From positions 24,162-88,161 of the forward strand of contig NZ_NFHE01000011.1 of NCBI RefSeq assembly GCF_002161235.1: a DNA stretch of 64,000 nt, read 5' to 3'. The position numbers and the translations under genes are program-made. This DNA comes from Pseudoflavonifractor sp. An85. GTDB taxonomy: Bacteria > Bacillota > Clostridia > Oscillospirales > Oscillospiraceae. Under the pieces are notes generated by a model. It saw nothing but the letters and a program-made list of their open reading frames with translations. It ran no database searches and was not told the DNA's origin. Shown here piece by piece: positions 46,158-52,996 of this stretch. Each line of letters opens with the position of its first letter. Position 1 is the stretch's first letter.

Positions 46158-47932
46158 AATTCACTCACCTCCTGATTCATACTCCAATCCATAGCGCTGA
46201 TATGGGCTTTCCACATATCCAGATAGGTTTCAGAATGGGTAAGAAGCTGCTCATGAGTTCCCTGTGCGGTAATCTGTCCGTTTTCCAACACTAAAATCTG
46301 GTCGGCATACATAATGGTAGAGAGCCGGTGCGCAATGACAATCAAAGTTTTCCCCTTTGTCAGCTTATCAATGGAGCACTGCAATTTATCTTCATTCTCC
46401 GGGTCTGTGAAGGCAGTGGCTTCATCTAAAATCACGATAGGCGCATTTTTGAGGATTGCCCGCGCTATGGCAAGGCGCTGGCGCTCGCCACCGGAAAGCC
46501 TTGCCCCGGCGTCACCGGCATTGGTATCGTACCCTTGAGGGAAACGTGAAATAAATTCATCGCACCCGGCCTGTGCTGCCGCCCATTCCACTTCCTTATC
46601 AGTAGCCTCCGGTTTACCAATGCGGATATTATCGCGCAGACTCATATTGAACAGAAAGTTGTCCTGCGATACATAGCTGATCTTCTCTGTTAAGTCGGTA
46701 AGGGACATCTCCCGAATATCAATCCCGCCTACTAAAACTGCGCCTGCATCGACATCCCAAAACCGGGCGATCAGTTTGGCTAAGGTTGATTTACCCGAAC
46801 CGGAAGGCCCCACAAAGGCAGTTACGCTTCCGGTCTTTGCTGTGAAAGAAATACCGTGAATGATCTCGCTGTCGCCATAGCCGAAATGAACATCCTTCAT
46901 CTGCATGTCGGCTTTGTCTGTATGCTTCGGCTGTGCCGGTTCCGTCAATTCTTCCATATCAAGAAGCGCCTGAATACGGGGCTGCACTTCGGAAATAACG
47001 GCAAAACTTTCCCAAAACTCGGTAAAGTTTTGCAGGGAACCAACGATTGCCATAGAGAGAAGAATACAAACAATCAGTTCGGCAAGACTAACCGCACCGC
47101 CTGAAATAAGAGCCATTCCGACAGGCAAAACAAAGGCAATCGAGGATGGTAGAATCGCTTGGCTGATGCTCATAAACGGCCAACAGTGTTTATACCACTT
47201 TGTCGTGATGTCCCGCACCTTTAGAACTGCCGACTGGAACCGCCCCATTGAGGAAGCAGTCTGATTAAATGCTTTGATGACCTCCATACCATTGACATAT
47301 TCCACAATGGTTGCGTTCATATTGGCATTGGACATCATGTATTCCTTCATCACTTCGCCACGGCCAAACATCATGCCATAATAGATCAGGTTTCCCAAAA
47401 TAGCTGAAACCAAAGCGGCCAACGCCATGCGCCAGTCAATCACCAACAAATACAGAATGACAAAGATCGGAACAAGTATGCTGGCGGTCATCTCAGGGAT
47501 AGCATGAGCCAGCGGTCCTTCCAGCCTTTCCGCATCATCGATAACAAGCTGCTTAAACTCGCCAGAAGATTTGCCCTGAATCGTTCCCATAGATACCTTG
47601 GACATTTTCTTCATGATTGTGGTACGAATATTTTTGATGATTTCGTAAGCTACCTTATGGGAGCAAAGCGTCGATTTCGCGTAAAGGGTATGCTTCAAAA
47701 GATACCCGCACAGAGCGATGACCGGCAAGAGGATTGCCCAAGTCGTTGTCAGACTGCTTGCCAATGCCTTTTGCAGCAAGATTGCAACCGCGATATATGG
47801 AACAATACCAAAAGCAGAAGACAAAACAGATAGGACAACGGCAAATGATAGCTGCGGTTTCTTTTCGTCGGCAAATTTGAGGATTCCTTTATAGGGGGAT
47901 TCTCTCTTGCCATTTTCTTTTCGCATATACAT
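46151..47932 (-). CDS. ABC transporter ATPase/permease fusion, first of pair (YbtP/IrtA-like)
   Basis: A 593-aa half-transporter. A membrane domain (about 25-310) is followed by an ATPase: Walker A GPSGSGKST, signature LSGGERQR, Walker B IVILDEATAFTDPENE. It is divergent from the AraC gene, and its promoter region holds contiguous 21-bp direct repeats. This AraC plus paired-fusion arrangement is the same as ybtA-ybtPQ in Yersinia, where the transporters import metal-yersiniabactin; the substrate here is unknown. Confidence 0.87.
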   Translation of the reverse strand: MYMRKENGKRESPYKGILKFADEKKPQLSFAVVLSVLSSAFGIVPYIAVAILLQKALASSLTTTWAILLPVIALCGYLLKHTLYAKSTLCSHKVAYEIIKNIRTTIMKKMSKVSMGTIQGKSSGEFKQLVIDDAERLEGPLAHAIPEMTASILVPIFVILYLLVIDWRMALAALVSAILGNLIYYGMMFGRGEVMKEYMMSNANMNATIVEYVNGMEVIKAFNQTASSMGRFQSAVLKVRDITTKWYKHCWPFMSISQAILPSSIAFVLPVGMALISGGAVSLAELIVCILLSMAIVGSLQNFTEFWESFAVISEVQPRIQALLDMEELTEPAQPKHTDKADMQMKDVHFGYGDSEIIHGISFTAKTGSVTAFVGPSGSGKSTLAKLIARFWDVDAGAVLVGGIDIREMSLTDLTEKISYVSQDNFLFNMSLRDNIRIGKPEATDKEVEWAAAQAGCDEFISRFPQGYDTNAGDAGARLSGGERQRLAIARAILKNAPIVILDEATAFTDPENEDKLQCSIDKLTKGKTLIVIAHRLSTIMYADQILVLENGQITAQGTHEQLLTHSETYLDMWKAHISAMDWSMNQEVSELC

Positions 47933-47969
47933 TTACCCGCCTTTCCGTGTTATTTTCCAAACACAGTTT

Positions 47970-48031
47970 AGTGTAGCAAAACCGCCTGCGCTTTTGTGAC
48001 CGAATCCGGCGGTTTTATACCCCAATCCGGC
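47970..48031 (-). promoter_or_regulatory. AraC-type direct repeats and promoter of the second ABC operon
   Basis: Two contiguous 21-base units at 47990-48010 and 48011-48031 match at 16 of 21 positions, sharing on the minus strand GCCGGATT and a central A-run. A TACACT -10 lies at 47975-47970, with the -35 position inside the nearer repeat. Two turns of helix between repeats is the usual spacing for AraC-family activators. Confidence 0.7.
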
Positions 48032-48051
48032 AAATCTGTTTTTGAAGCGAC

Positions 48052-48099
48052 TTGATTTTCGCAAGCAGATGTGATATTATGTGGTTAGTTATTGCTAAC
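48052..48099 (+). promoter_or_regulatory. araC promoter with DtxR-type box B
   Basis: TTGATT (48052-48057) and TATTAT (48075-48080), spacer 17. GTTAGTTATTGCTAAC at 48084-48099 begins 3 bases after the -10, covering the transcription start, a repressing position. Confidence 0.75.
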
Positions 48100-48128
48100 T
48101 ATTATTTTTGTGAAAGGAGTTTGGCAGT

Positions 48129-49088
48129 ATGCTTTTACAATGGTCCGCCCCCGAATATATGCCTCACTCTTTTCAGGTTTCCGGCCTTTCGGGTACCGTA
48201 GGGCATAAACAAACCGGCAACTGCTTTGATCTCACAAAACAGGTTGCCGATGGTTTTGTGGGTATGCAGGAGTTATCAAAAGGGCTGTTTTTGGTTCAGT
48301 CTGAAATGGCCTTTAAGCGGGAAACGGAATTGTACGAAGAATATCCAGAGCGCAAGGTCTTTCAGCTTTCCTTCTGTATGAATGGAATCTGCGAATGGGA
48401 TTATCGCCAAAAGCAAGGCGAGCACTACCAGCTTTCCCCAACACAGTGCAGTTTGCAATGTGGGACGTTTTCACAGTGCGTAAGCCATTTCGGTTCCGAG
48501 CAGCCTTACCATACCTTGAGCATTTCGCTGGAGGAAGGACGTTTTTCCTCACTGACAGAAGATTTAGAAGCAGCGCATTTAATTCGGCGGGATGATAAGA
48601 TTTGTACCCATGTATTTTCCACCACACCGGAGATACGCCTTGTTTTACAGCAGTTGTTGGACTGCCCGCCCGAGCGGAAGCTGCGCAAGTTGTATCTGGA
48701 AGGAAAGGTTTTAGAACTGCTGTCTTTGTTTTGTGATGAAGCGATTGGCAAGCAGAAAAATACCAAAGATATTTCCAGAGAAGATTACCGATGCTTGATG
48801 AAAGCGAGGGAAATTATCGACAATCATTTCCTCCATCCTTTGACAATCGCACAGATTGCCGAACAATGTTTTTTGAGCGAAACCAAATTGAAACAGGGGT
48901 TCAAAATCTGTTTTAATTGCACGGTTTATGAATACATCGTGGAAAAACGAATGGAGATGGCCTACCGCCTGCTGCAAAGCGGAAAGTACAAGGTAAAAGA
49001 CGTGGTATGGATGGTAGGATATACCAACGCAAGCCATTTTATCGACACTTTTAAAAAAAGATATGGCGTTACGCCCGGAGAAATTTAA
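48129..49088 (+). CDS. AraC family activator
   Basis: A 319-aa regulator with an N-terminal ligand domain (about 1-200) and a C-terminal pair of HTH motifs (ITIAQIAEQCFLSETKLKQGFK-like and YKVKDVVWMVGYTNASHFIDTFKKRYGVTP, about 225-318). The family includes YbtA, PchR and similar regulators that sense a siderophore. AAAGGAG precedes the ATG. Box B at its promoter predicts that it is made when iron is scarce; it would then activate the divergent ABC operon through the 21-bp repeats. Confidence 0.85.
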   Translation: MLLQWSAPEYMPHSFQVSGLSGTVGHKQTGNCFDLTKQVADGFVGMQELSKGLFLVQSEMAFKRETELYEEYPERKVFQLSFCMNGICEWDYRQKQGEHYQLSPTQCSLQCGTFSQCVSHFGSEQPYHTLSISLEEGRFSSLTEDLEAAHLIRRDDKICTHVFSTTPEIRLVLQQLLDCPPERKLRKLYLEGKVLELLSLFCDEAIGKQKNTKDISREDYRCLMKAREIIDNHFLHPLTIAQIAEQCFLSETKLKQGFKICFNCTVYEYIVEKRMEMAYRLLQSGKYKVKDVVWMVGYTNASHFIDTFKKRYGVTPGEI

Positions 49089-49165
49089 GTTCCTACTCTG
49101 CGGGAAAACTTTGGAGAATCGGCACTTGCCAATCTTTCGCATCATGTTAAATTAGGAGAAAAAAT

Positions 49166-49780
49166 ATGTCTTTCTTTCAAAACACCTGCAAACCAAAAGG
49201 ATTCGCCGGGAAGATCATGGTCAATATGATGAACACCGGTCATGCCGCACTTGCAGAATGGGGCTTGACGCACATAAAAATCCGCGACGATGATTTCTGT
49301 CTGGATATTGGCTGCGGTGGAGGGGCTAACCTCAAACGCCTTTTGGGAAAAAGTTCAAATGGACACATAACTGGTGTTGACTACTCCGAAGTTAGTGTTC
49401 AGAAGTCGAAAAAACTCAATCGGGCAGCAATTCAGGAAGGCCGATGCGAGGTTTTGCAAGGCAATGTTATGAATCTGCCGTTTTCAGAAAACAGTTTCCA
49501 CTTGATAACTGCCTTTGAAACGATCTACTTTTGGCCTGATATTCAAGTTGCTTTTCAGCAAGTATATCGTGTGCTTAAAAATAGCGGGACTTTCCTGATC
49601 TGCAATGAAGCCAATGGGAAAAATACAAAGGACGAAAAATGGACAGATATAATCCACGGCATGACAATTTATACTTCCGAACAGATTGAAAGAGCATTGG
49701 AAAATGCCGGGTTTTCAAAAATTCAAGTAGAGCAAAATGAGAAAGGTTGGCTCTGTGCGATTTGCAAAAGAGATAATTGA
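49166..49780 (+). CDS. Class I SAM-dependent methyltransferase
   Basis: A 204-aa methyltransferase with motif I CLDIGCGGGANL (about 46-57), the acidic end of strand 2 GVDYSE and the post-I segment EVLQGNVMNLPFSENSFHLITAFETIYFWPD. It follows araC by 77 bases in the same direction and ends at a terminator, so it is probably co-transcribed with araC. Substrate unknown. No metallophore biosynthesis gene is seen in the island, so a role in making a metallophore is not supported. Confidence 0.85.
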   Translation: MSFFQNTCKPKGFAGKIMVNMMNTGHAALAEWGLTHIKIRDDDFCLDIGCGGGANLKRLLGKSSNGHITGVDYSEVSVQKSKKLNRAAIQEGRCEVLQGNVMNLPFSENSFHLITAFETIYFWPDIQVAFQQVYRVLKNSGTFLICNEANGKNTKDEKWTDIIHGMTIYTSEQIERALENAGFSKIQVEQNEKGWLCAICKRDN

Positions 49781-49794
49781 AAATATGATTATAC

Positions 49795-49840
49795 AAAAAA
49801 GGTACGTCAGCATACTACGCTAACGTACCTTTTCATTTTT
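49795..49840 (+). terminator. Terminator after the methyltransferase gene
   Basis: GGTACGT-C-AGC / GCT-A-ACGTACC stem followed by TTTTCATTTTT. Confidence 0.85.
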
Positions 49841-50130
49841 CCTCAACTTTATTATTTTCACAGATTGGCAAGCAATGCAAACATATACATGTTTTGCGAT
49901 TTTGGCCGGATTGCACCGGCCAAAATGCTTGTTGAGGGATTCCCCCCAAGCCCCCAAGATCGTCCCCATTCGGTGACGGCTGCGCGTCCTGCGGACGCTG
50001 AAAAATTTTAAGAAGCAAAAGAAAACCTCTATGCAAATGGTTCGTCCATTCACATAGAGGTTTCATATTTCCCGTTCACTTGGCATAGGTTAGTATTTTC
50101 GCAATACTTCTTTATGCTCCTCTGCCATTT
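49841..50130. other. Right end of the mobile element, non-coding
   Basis: No gene. It holds three inverted repeats: TTTGGCCGG/CCGGCCAAA (about 49900-49923), GCGTCC/GGACGC (49984-49998) and AAACCTCTATG/CATAGAGGTTT with inner AATGG/CCATT (50032-50072). A C-run tract (CCCCCCAAGCCCCC, about 49943) resembles sequence near transfer origins of clostridial elements, but this is weak. Confidence 0.5.
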
Positions 50131-50148
50131 GGGTCAGCCTCTTTTTTT
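50131..50148 (+). other. Right half of the split GH20 terminator; right boundary of the mobile element
   Basis: GGGTCAGCCTCTTTTTTT complements AAAAAAGAGGCTGACC at 30506-30521. It lies 9 bases before the stop of the convergent GRAM-like gene, so the original hairpin served as a convergent terminator. Confidence 0.8.
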
Positions 50149-50156
50149 AGAATGAA

Positions 50157-50444
50157 TTAACACAAACCGGCTTTCTCCTGGAGAAAGGCAATGAGCTCTT
50201 TGCGTTTCCACACCACGAATTTATACTGGTGGCCGTCCTTGGTGGTTACCAGCATACCGTTGGGGATGAATCCCAGGTTGTTCACCGGCTGGACGTTGAC
50301 AATGTCGGTATAGGGAATGGTGGTGGTCCCAGTCTGGATGTTAAAGGCGTGGGAGCGGAACACCAGTTGGGTCTCCTCAAAGTGCAGCTTTCCCCCAACA
50401 GTCTCAGGGCCTCGGAACAAATTGGCAGCAACCACGGATTTCAT
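50157..50444 (-). CDS. GRAM/PH-like domain protein
   Basis: A 95-aa beta-rich protein (GGKLHFEETQLVFRSHAFNIQTGTTTIPYTDIVNVQPVNNLGFIPNGMLVTTKDGHQYKFVVWKRKELIAFLQ) with the pattern of bacterial GRAM/PH-like domains. Function unknown. G/C-rich codons mark the return to chromosomal sequence. Before the insertion it would have been convergent with the GH20 gene. Confidence 0.75.
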   Translation of the reverse strand: MKSVVAANLFRGPETVGGKLHFEETQLVFRSHAFNIQTGTTTIPYTDIVNVQPVNNLGFIPNGMLVTTKDGHQYKFVVWKRKELIAFLQEKAGLC

Positions 50445-50524
50445 GAGCCTACCTCCCAGATGGCCGGGTATAGTCCCGGTGATTTGACTTTATGATAGCA
50501 GAGCGGGGATGAAAAGGTAAGAAA

Positions 50525-50905
50525 TTAGTTCCACCCGTAGCGGAGAATGAAATAAATCACATAAGCCCAATTCAGCAGCCCATGGAAGATGGCCCACCCA
50601 ATGGAGTGCCAGTTCACATAGGAAATCACCATGGCCAGAGCTGCGCCAAAGGACATGCCCTTGGTCACTTGCTGCACCGTGGTTTTCTTGACCACGGTGG
50701 TGGAGGCCTGCTTGCTGCCGTATATCAGCTCCTCCATGGTGACGTCCAGTATCTGGGCAATTTTATGGAGTGTGTCAATGTCCGGCTGGGTCTTTCCGTT
50801 TTCCCAGTTGGACACCGCCTGACGGGTCACATTGAGCTGCTGGGCCAATTCGTCTTGGGTCATATGTCGTTGGGTGCGGAACCGCTTGATGTTTTCACCA
50901 ACCAT
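50525..50905 (-). CDS. XRE-family regulator with C-terminal membrane segment
   Basis: A 126-aa protein. The N-terminal HTH (ENIKRFRTQRHMTQDELAQQLNVTRQAVSNWENGKTQPDIDTLHKIAQILDVTMEELIYG, 1-62) is followed by a hydrophobic tail (about 85-125, MSFGAALAMVISYVNWHSIGWAIFHGLLNWAYVIYFIL), so it may be a membrane-tethered regulator. The ATG at 50905 is chosen because the HTH begins right after it and AAGGA lies upstream; the frame upstream is open but not coding-like. Confidence 0.85.
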   Translation of the reverse strand: MVGENIKRFRTQRHMTQDELAQQLNVTRQAVSNWENGKTQPDIDTLHKIAQILDVTMEELIYGSKQASTTVVKKTTVQQVTKGMSFGAALAMVISYVNWHSIGWAIFHGLLNWAYVIYFILRYGWN

Positions 50906-50939
50906 GGGGTCATCCTTCTTCCGTTGTGGGATGCCTTTT

Positions 50940-50968
50940 ATGATAGGGGAAAAGGGGTGAAATGGCAA
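50940..50968 (-). promoter_or_regulatory. Promoter of the XRE membrane protein gene
   Basis: Minus-strand TTGCCA (50968-50963) and TATCAT (50945-50940), 17-base spacer, 35 bases before the ATG. Confidence 0.6.
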
Positions 50969-51035
50969 GCAACGGTTTGTTGCGAGGGAGGAAAGAAAAG
51001 ATTTCCATCGAAAGGGCGTTTTATGTAGAAGGGTT

Positions 51036-51857
51036 TTATGGATGACACCGTCCACACCAGCGGCACCCGTTACAGGTCTCTCGTCGGACACAGGTGGCAC
51101 ACCGCTTTTGAATGGGAATCTCTCGATCTGGAGCGGGATATTGCAGCCCGGAGCGCAGGGCCTGAACATGCTGATAGGCTTTGCAGATGTGGTACTCTTT
51201 TCCGTCTTTGACGAAGCGGTCCCCAGTGCCAAAAAAGGTGAAGGGTACCTGGTATTGCCTGCACTGGTCATAGAGCTGCTTCACCCACTCATAGCGAAGA
51301 GGTCTGGCGCCCTCGTAGTTTTCCCCGTCTGCAATTATTTTCTCAAACTGTCCACTGGCCAGATAGGGGGACAAATCCACCGGCCCCAGAAAGGGGGCCA
51401 CCATGACACCCTTGTGCTTGGCGGGGATGTCCAGAAGAATGGGCAGACGTTCGTCGGCCCGCCGCTGATTTTCTGCCGTGACGTTGAGGGACACATGGTC
51501 CCAACCATCCAGCCAGTCCCAGGGCAGACACTCCCGGATGCGGTGTGCCCGTTTGGTCAGAAGGAAAAAATGGAGGTCGGAGCGTTGTCGGATCATATCC
51601 CATACCTCATCCCGCCACGGGTCGGCCTCCTCCAGGAAGAAGTCACTGGTCATACACACCCGGAGGGATTCTCCGCTTCTAATTTTATAGTTGCCATGGC
51701 GGTCTTTTTTGAGAGGAAGGTTAAAGCTGGTTTTCACCTTGTAGATGTCTCCGCCAAATTTATCTCGCTGGCTGTCCTGATAAAACATGTAGCAGTGGTC
51801 ACAGCCCTCACTAAACTTGTGACACCCATGCCAAGGGTTCCAAATATCCCGGCTCAT
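51036..51857 (-). CDS. DUF5131 (phage Gp37/Gp68-like) protein
   Basis: A 273-aa protein. The start IWNPWHGCHKFSEGCDHCYMF carries a CX6CX2C pattern reminiscent of radical-SAM clusters, and the family's LTKRAHRIRECLPWDWLDGWDHVSLNVTAENQ and VMVAPFLGPVDLSPYL follow. The C terminus is also Cys-rich (CATCVRRETCNGCRWCGRC). The family is often found in phages and mobile DNA; biochemical role not known to me. GGAGGGG precedes the ATG at 51857. Confidence 0.8.
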   Translation of the reverse strand: MSRDIWNPWHGCHKFSEGCDHCYMFYQDSQRDKFGGDIYKVKTSFNLPLKKDRHGNYKIRSGESLRVCMTSDFFLEEADPWRDEVWDMIRQRSDLHFFLLTKRAHRIRECLPWDWLDGWDHVSLNVTAENQRRADERLPILLDIPAKHKGVMVAPFLGPVDLSPYLASGQFEKIIADGENYEGARPLRYEWVKQLYDQCRQYQVPFTFFGTGDRFVKDGKEYHICKAYQHVQALRSGLQYPAPDREIPIQKRCATCVRRETCNGCRWCGRCHP

Positions 51858-51971
51858 AGTAGTGCCCCCTCCTTCCGTTGAGGATATGTGTAGATACAGT
51901 ATAAGTTTTGCGTGGGAGAGCGTCAAGGAGGGGAAAATAAAAAGGAAATTGTACTTGTTCAAATGGTACAG

Positions 51972-52313
51972 TTAACGATTAATGTTAGGCACGAATACTT
52001 TAACAGGGATGCCACGGCCCTTGCAGTTGTCGATCACATACTTTGTTCCGCGGGAAGTTCCATCCCAAAATGCAAGCACCAAATCTGCATACTCGATGAT
52101 GGTGATATTGCGTTTGAGCGGAGCAGTTCTCCCGTACTTTTTGTATTCCGGTAGATATTCTGTCAACTTGATGCCGGTGGAGATTGCATACTCTTTAGCA
52201 CAGGTGTCGATGCCTTTTGCGCCTCCAGATACAATTTCAGTCACCCCATCAGGAAGATATTTTTCCAGATTAGAAACGGTTAGTCCTCTGGAACCCACAA
52301 CAGCAACTTTCAT
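51972..52313 (-). CDS. SLOG/DprA-like Rossmann-fold protein
   Basis: A 113-aa protein beginning MKVAVVGSRGLTVSNLEKYLP, with the nucleotide-binding signature IVSGGAKGIDTCAKEYA and the later ADLVLAFWDGTSRGTKYVIDNCKGRGIPVKVF. This is the minimal SLOG (YspA/DUF2493-like) fold, which binds nucleotides or ADP-ribose-like ligands and occurs in DNA-uptake and immune proteins. A/T-rich compared with neighbours, so probably acquired. Divergent from the ribbon-helix-helix gene at 52429. Confidence 0.8.
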   Translation of the reverse strand: MKVAVVGSRGLTVSNLEKYLPDGVTEIVSGGAKGIDTCAKEYAISTGIKLTEYLPEYKKYGRTAPLKRNITIIEYADLVLAFWDGTSRGTKYVIDNCKGRGIPVKVFVPNINR

Positions 52314-52344
52314 GGTATAACACCCCAGACATACAAAGATATTA

Positions 52345-52389
52345 TAGATATACGGTATATCTACTTGGGACATTCTATCACATGATAGA
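52345..52389. promoter_or_regulatory. Two palindromes between the SLOG and RHH genes
   Basis: TAGATATACGGTATATCTA (52345-52363) is a perfect 19-base palindrome; TCTATCACATGATAGA (52374-52389) is a second with a 2-base centre. Likely operators in the shared divergent promoter region, perhaps for the ribbon-helix-helix protein. Confidence 0.65.
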
Positions 52390-52428
52390 CATAAAATAAA
52401 CACACAATATATCTATTAGGGTGATATT

Positions 52429-52632
52429 ATGGCGATTAAAAGCGTGTCCATTCGCATTGAGGAAGAAATGCTGGAAAAACTGGGGTTTGTGGCGGACTAT
52501 GAGGGGCGTTCGGTCAATAGCCACATTTTGGTGCTAATTCGGGAGAATATCAAAGCCTTCGAGCAGGAACACGGCGAAATAGATGGAACTATCCGCCCGG
52601 ATGTGAACGTGAAACCGACCCGAAAGAAATAA
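52429..52632 (+). CDS. Arc/MetJ-type ribbon-helix-helix protein
   Basis: A 67-aa protein with a ribbon-helix-helix core, KSVSIRIEEEMLEKLGFVADYEGRSVNSHILVLIRENIKAFEQEHG, and a basic tail. Such proteins are often antitoxins or plasmid/phage repressors; no toxin is adjacent, unless the divergent SLOG gene is its partner. A perfect terminator follows. Confidence 0.8.
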   Translation: MAIKSVSIRIEEEMLEKLGFVADYEGRSVNSHILVLIRENIKAFEQEHGEIDGTIRPDVNVKPTRKK

Positions 52633-52684
52633 AAGAGGGCCGCACTTTTGATGTAGGAGATCAAGAGTGCGGCCCTCTTTTATT
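52631..52684 (+). terminator. Terminator after the RHH gene
   Basis: A perfect long stem, AAAAGAGGGCCGCACTCTT-type arms (AAAGAGGGCCGCACTTTTGAT / ATCAAGAGTGCGGCCCTCTTT) with a short loop, and T-run. Confidence 0.9.
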
Positions 52685-52892
52685 CTTTACTCCCCAAATT
52701 CCAAGCTGGCAGTTGGATTGAGTGAATAGTGAAGAGTGAAAAGGGAATAAGTAAAAATCCCAAACGCACAAAAACAAATAGCGGTCTTCTGTCCGTCGGT
52801 GCTTTTGCACCGTACAAGTGTTTTCGCCTGAGGCGAAAACCTTGGCGCAGGCGGAATTGACTTCCGCCGAGTATTGAGACAACCTGCGGTTA
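52685..52892. other. Non-coding segment with small hairpins
   Basis: No supported gene. Hairpins: GGTGC/GCACC (about 52798-52812), GTTTTCGCC/GGCGAAAAC (52819-52840) and GGCGGAA/TTCCGCC (52850-52868). A short GAGTGAA-type tandem repeat lies at about 52718-52742. Confidence 0.4.
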
Positions 52893-52934
52893 CCAAAAGA
52901 AAAGCACCTGCCGAGGCAGGTGCTTTTCTTTTGG
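52893..52934. terminator. Terminator of the displaced stable-RNA 3' end
   Basis: CCAAAAGAAAAGCACCTGCC-GAG-GGCAGGTGCTTTTCTTTTGG, a near-perfect hairpin with T-runs on both strands, directly after the CCA end of the RNA fragment on the minus strand. Confidence 0.85.
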
Positions 52935-52963
52935 TGGAGGCGAGGGGAGTTGAACCCCTGGAT
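52932..52963 (-). other. 3' end of a stable RNA gene (tmRNA or tRNA): prophage attachment site
   Basis: On the minus strand CAGGGGTTCAACTCCCCT is a T-arm (5-bp stem, loop TTCAACT), followed by acceptor strand CGCCTCC, A and CCA. No anticodon arm precedes it, so only the 3' end is present. The TTCAACTCC...CTCCACCA wording is close to ssrA ends, making tmRNA more likely than tRNA. The integrase gene starts 34 bases away, as expected of an att core. Confidence 0.75.
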
Positions 52964-52996
52964 AAAACTATGAAAACCGTTGGGGCACAACGGGTT

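Noticed and set aside
49166..49780. Methyltransferase as a metallophore biosynthesis enzyme.
   Set aside because: No nicotianamine-type synthase, dehydrogenase, NRPS or other biosynthetic gene is in the island, so there is no support beyond proximity.
52932..52963. A complete tRNA gene.
   Set aside because: Only T-arm, acceptor 3' strand and CCA are present; no D-arm or anticodon arm lies upstream on the minus strand.
52661..52990. Minus-strand frames of 69 and 109 codons before the prophage.
   Set aside because: They run through a terminator, hairpins and the RNA-gene fragment; no ribosome site.
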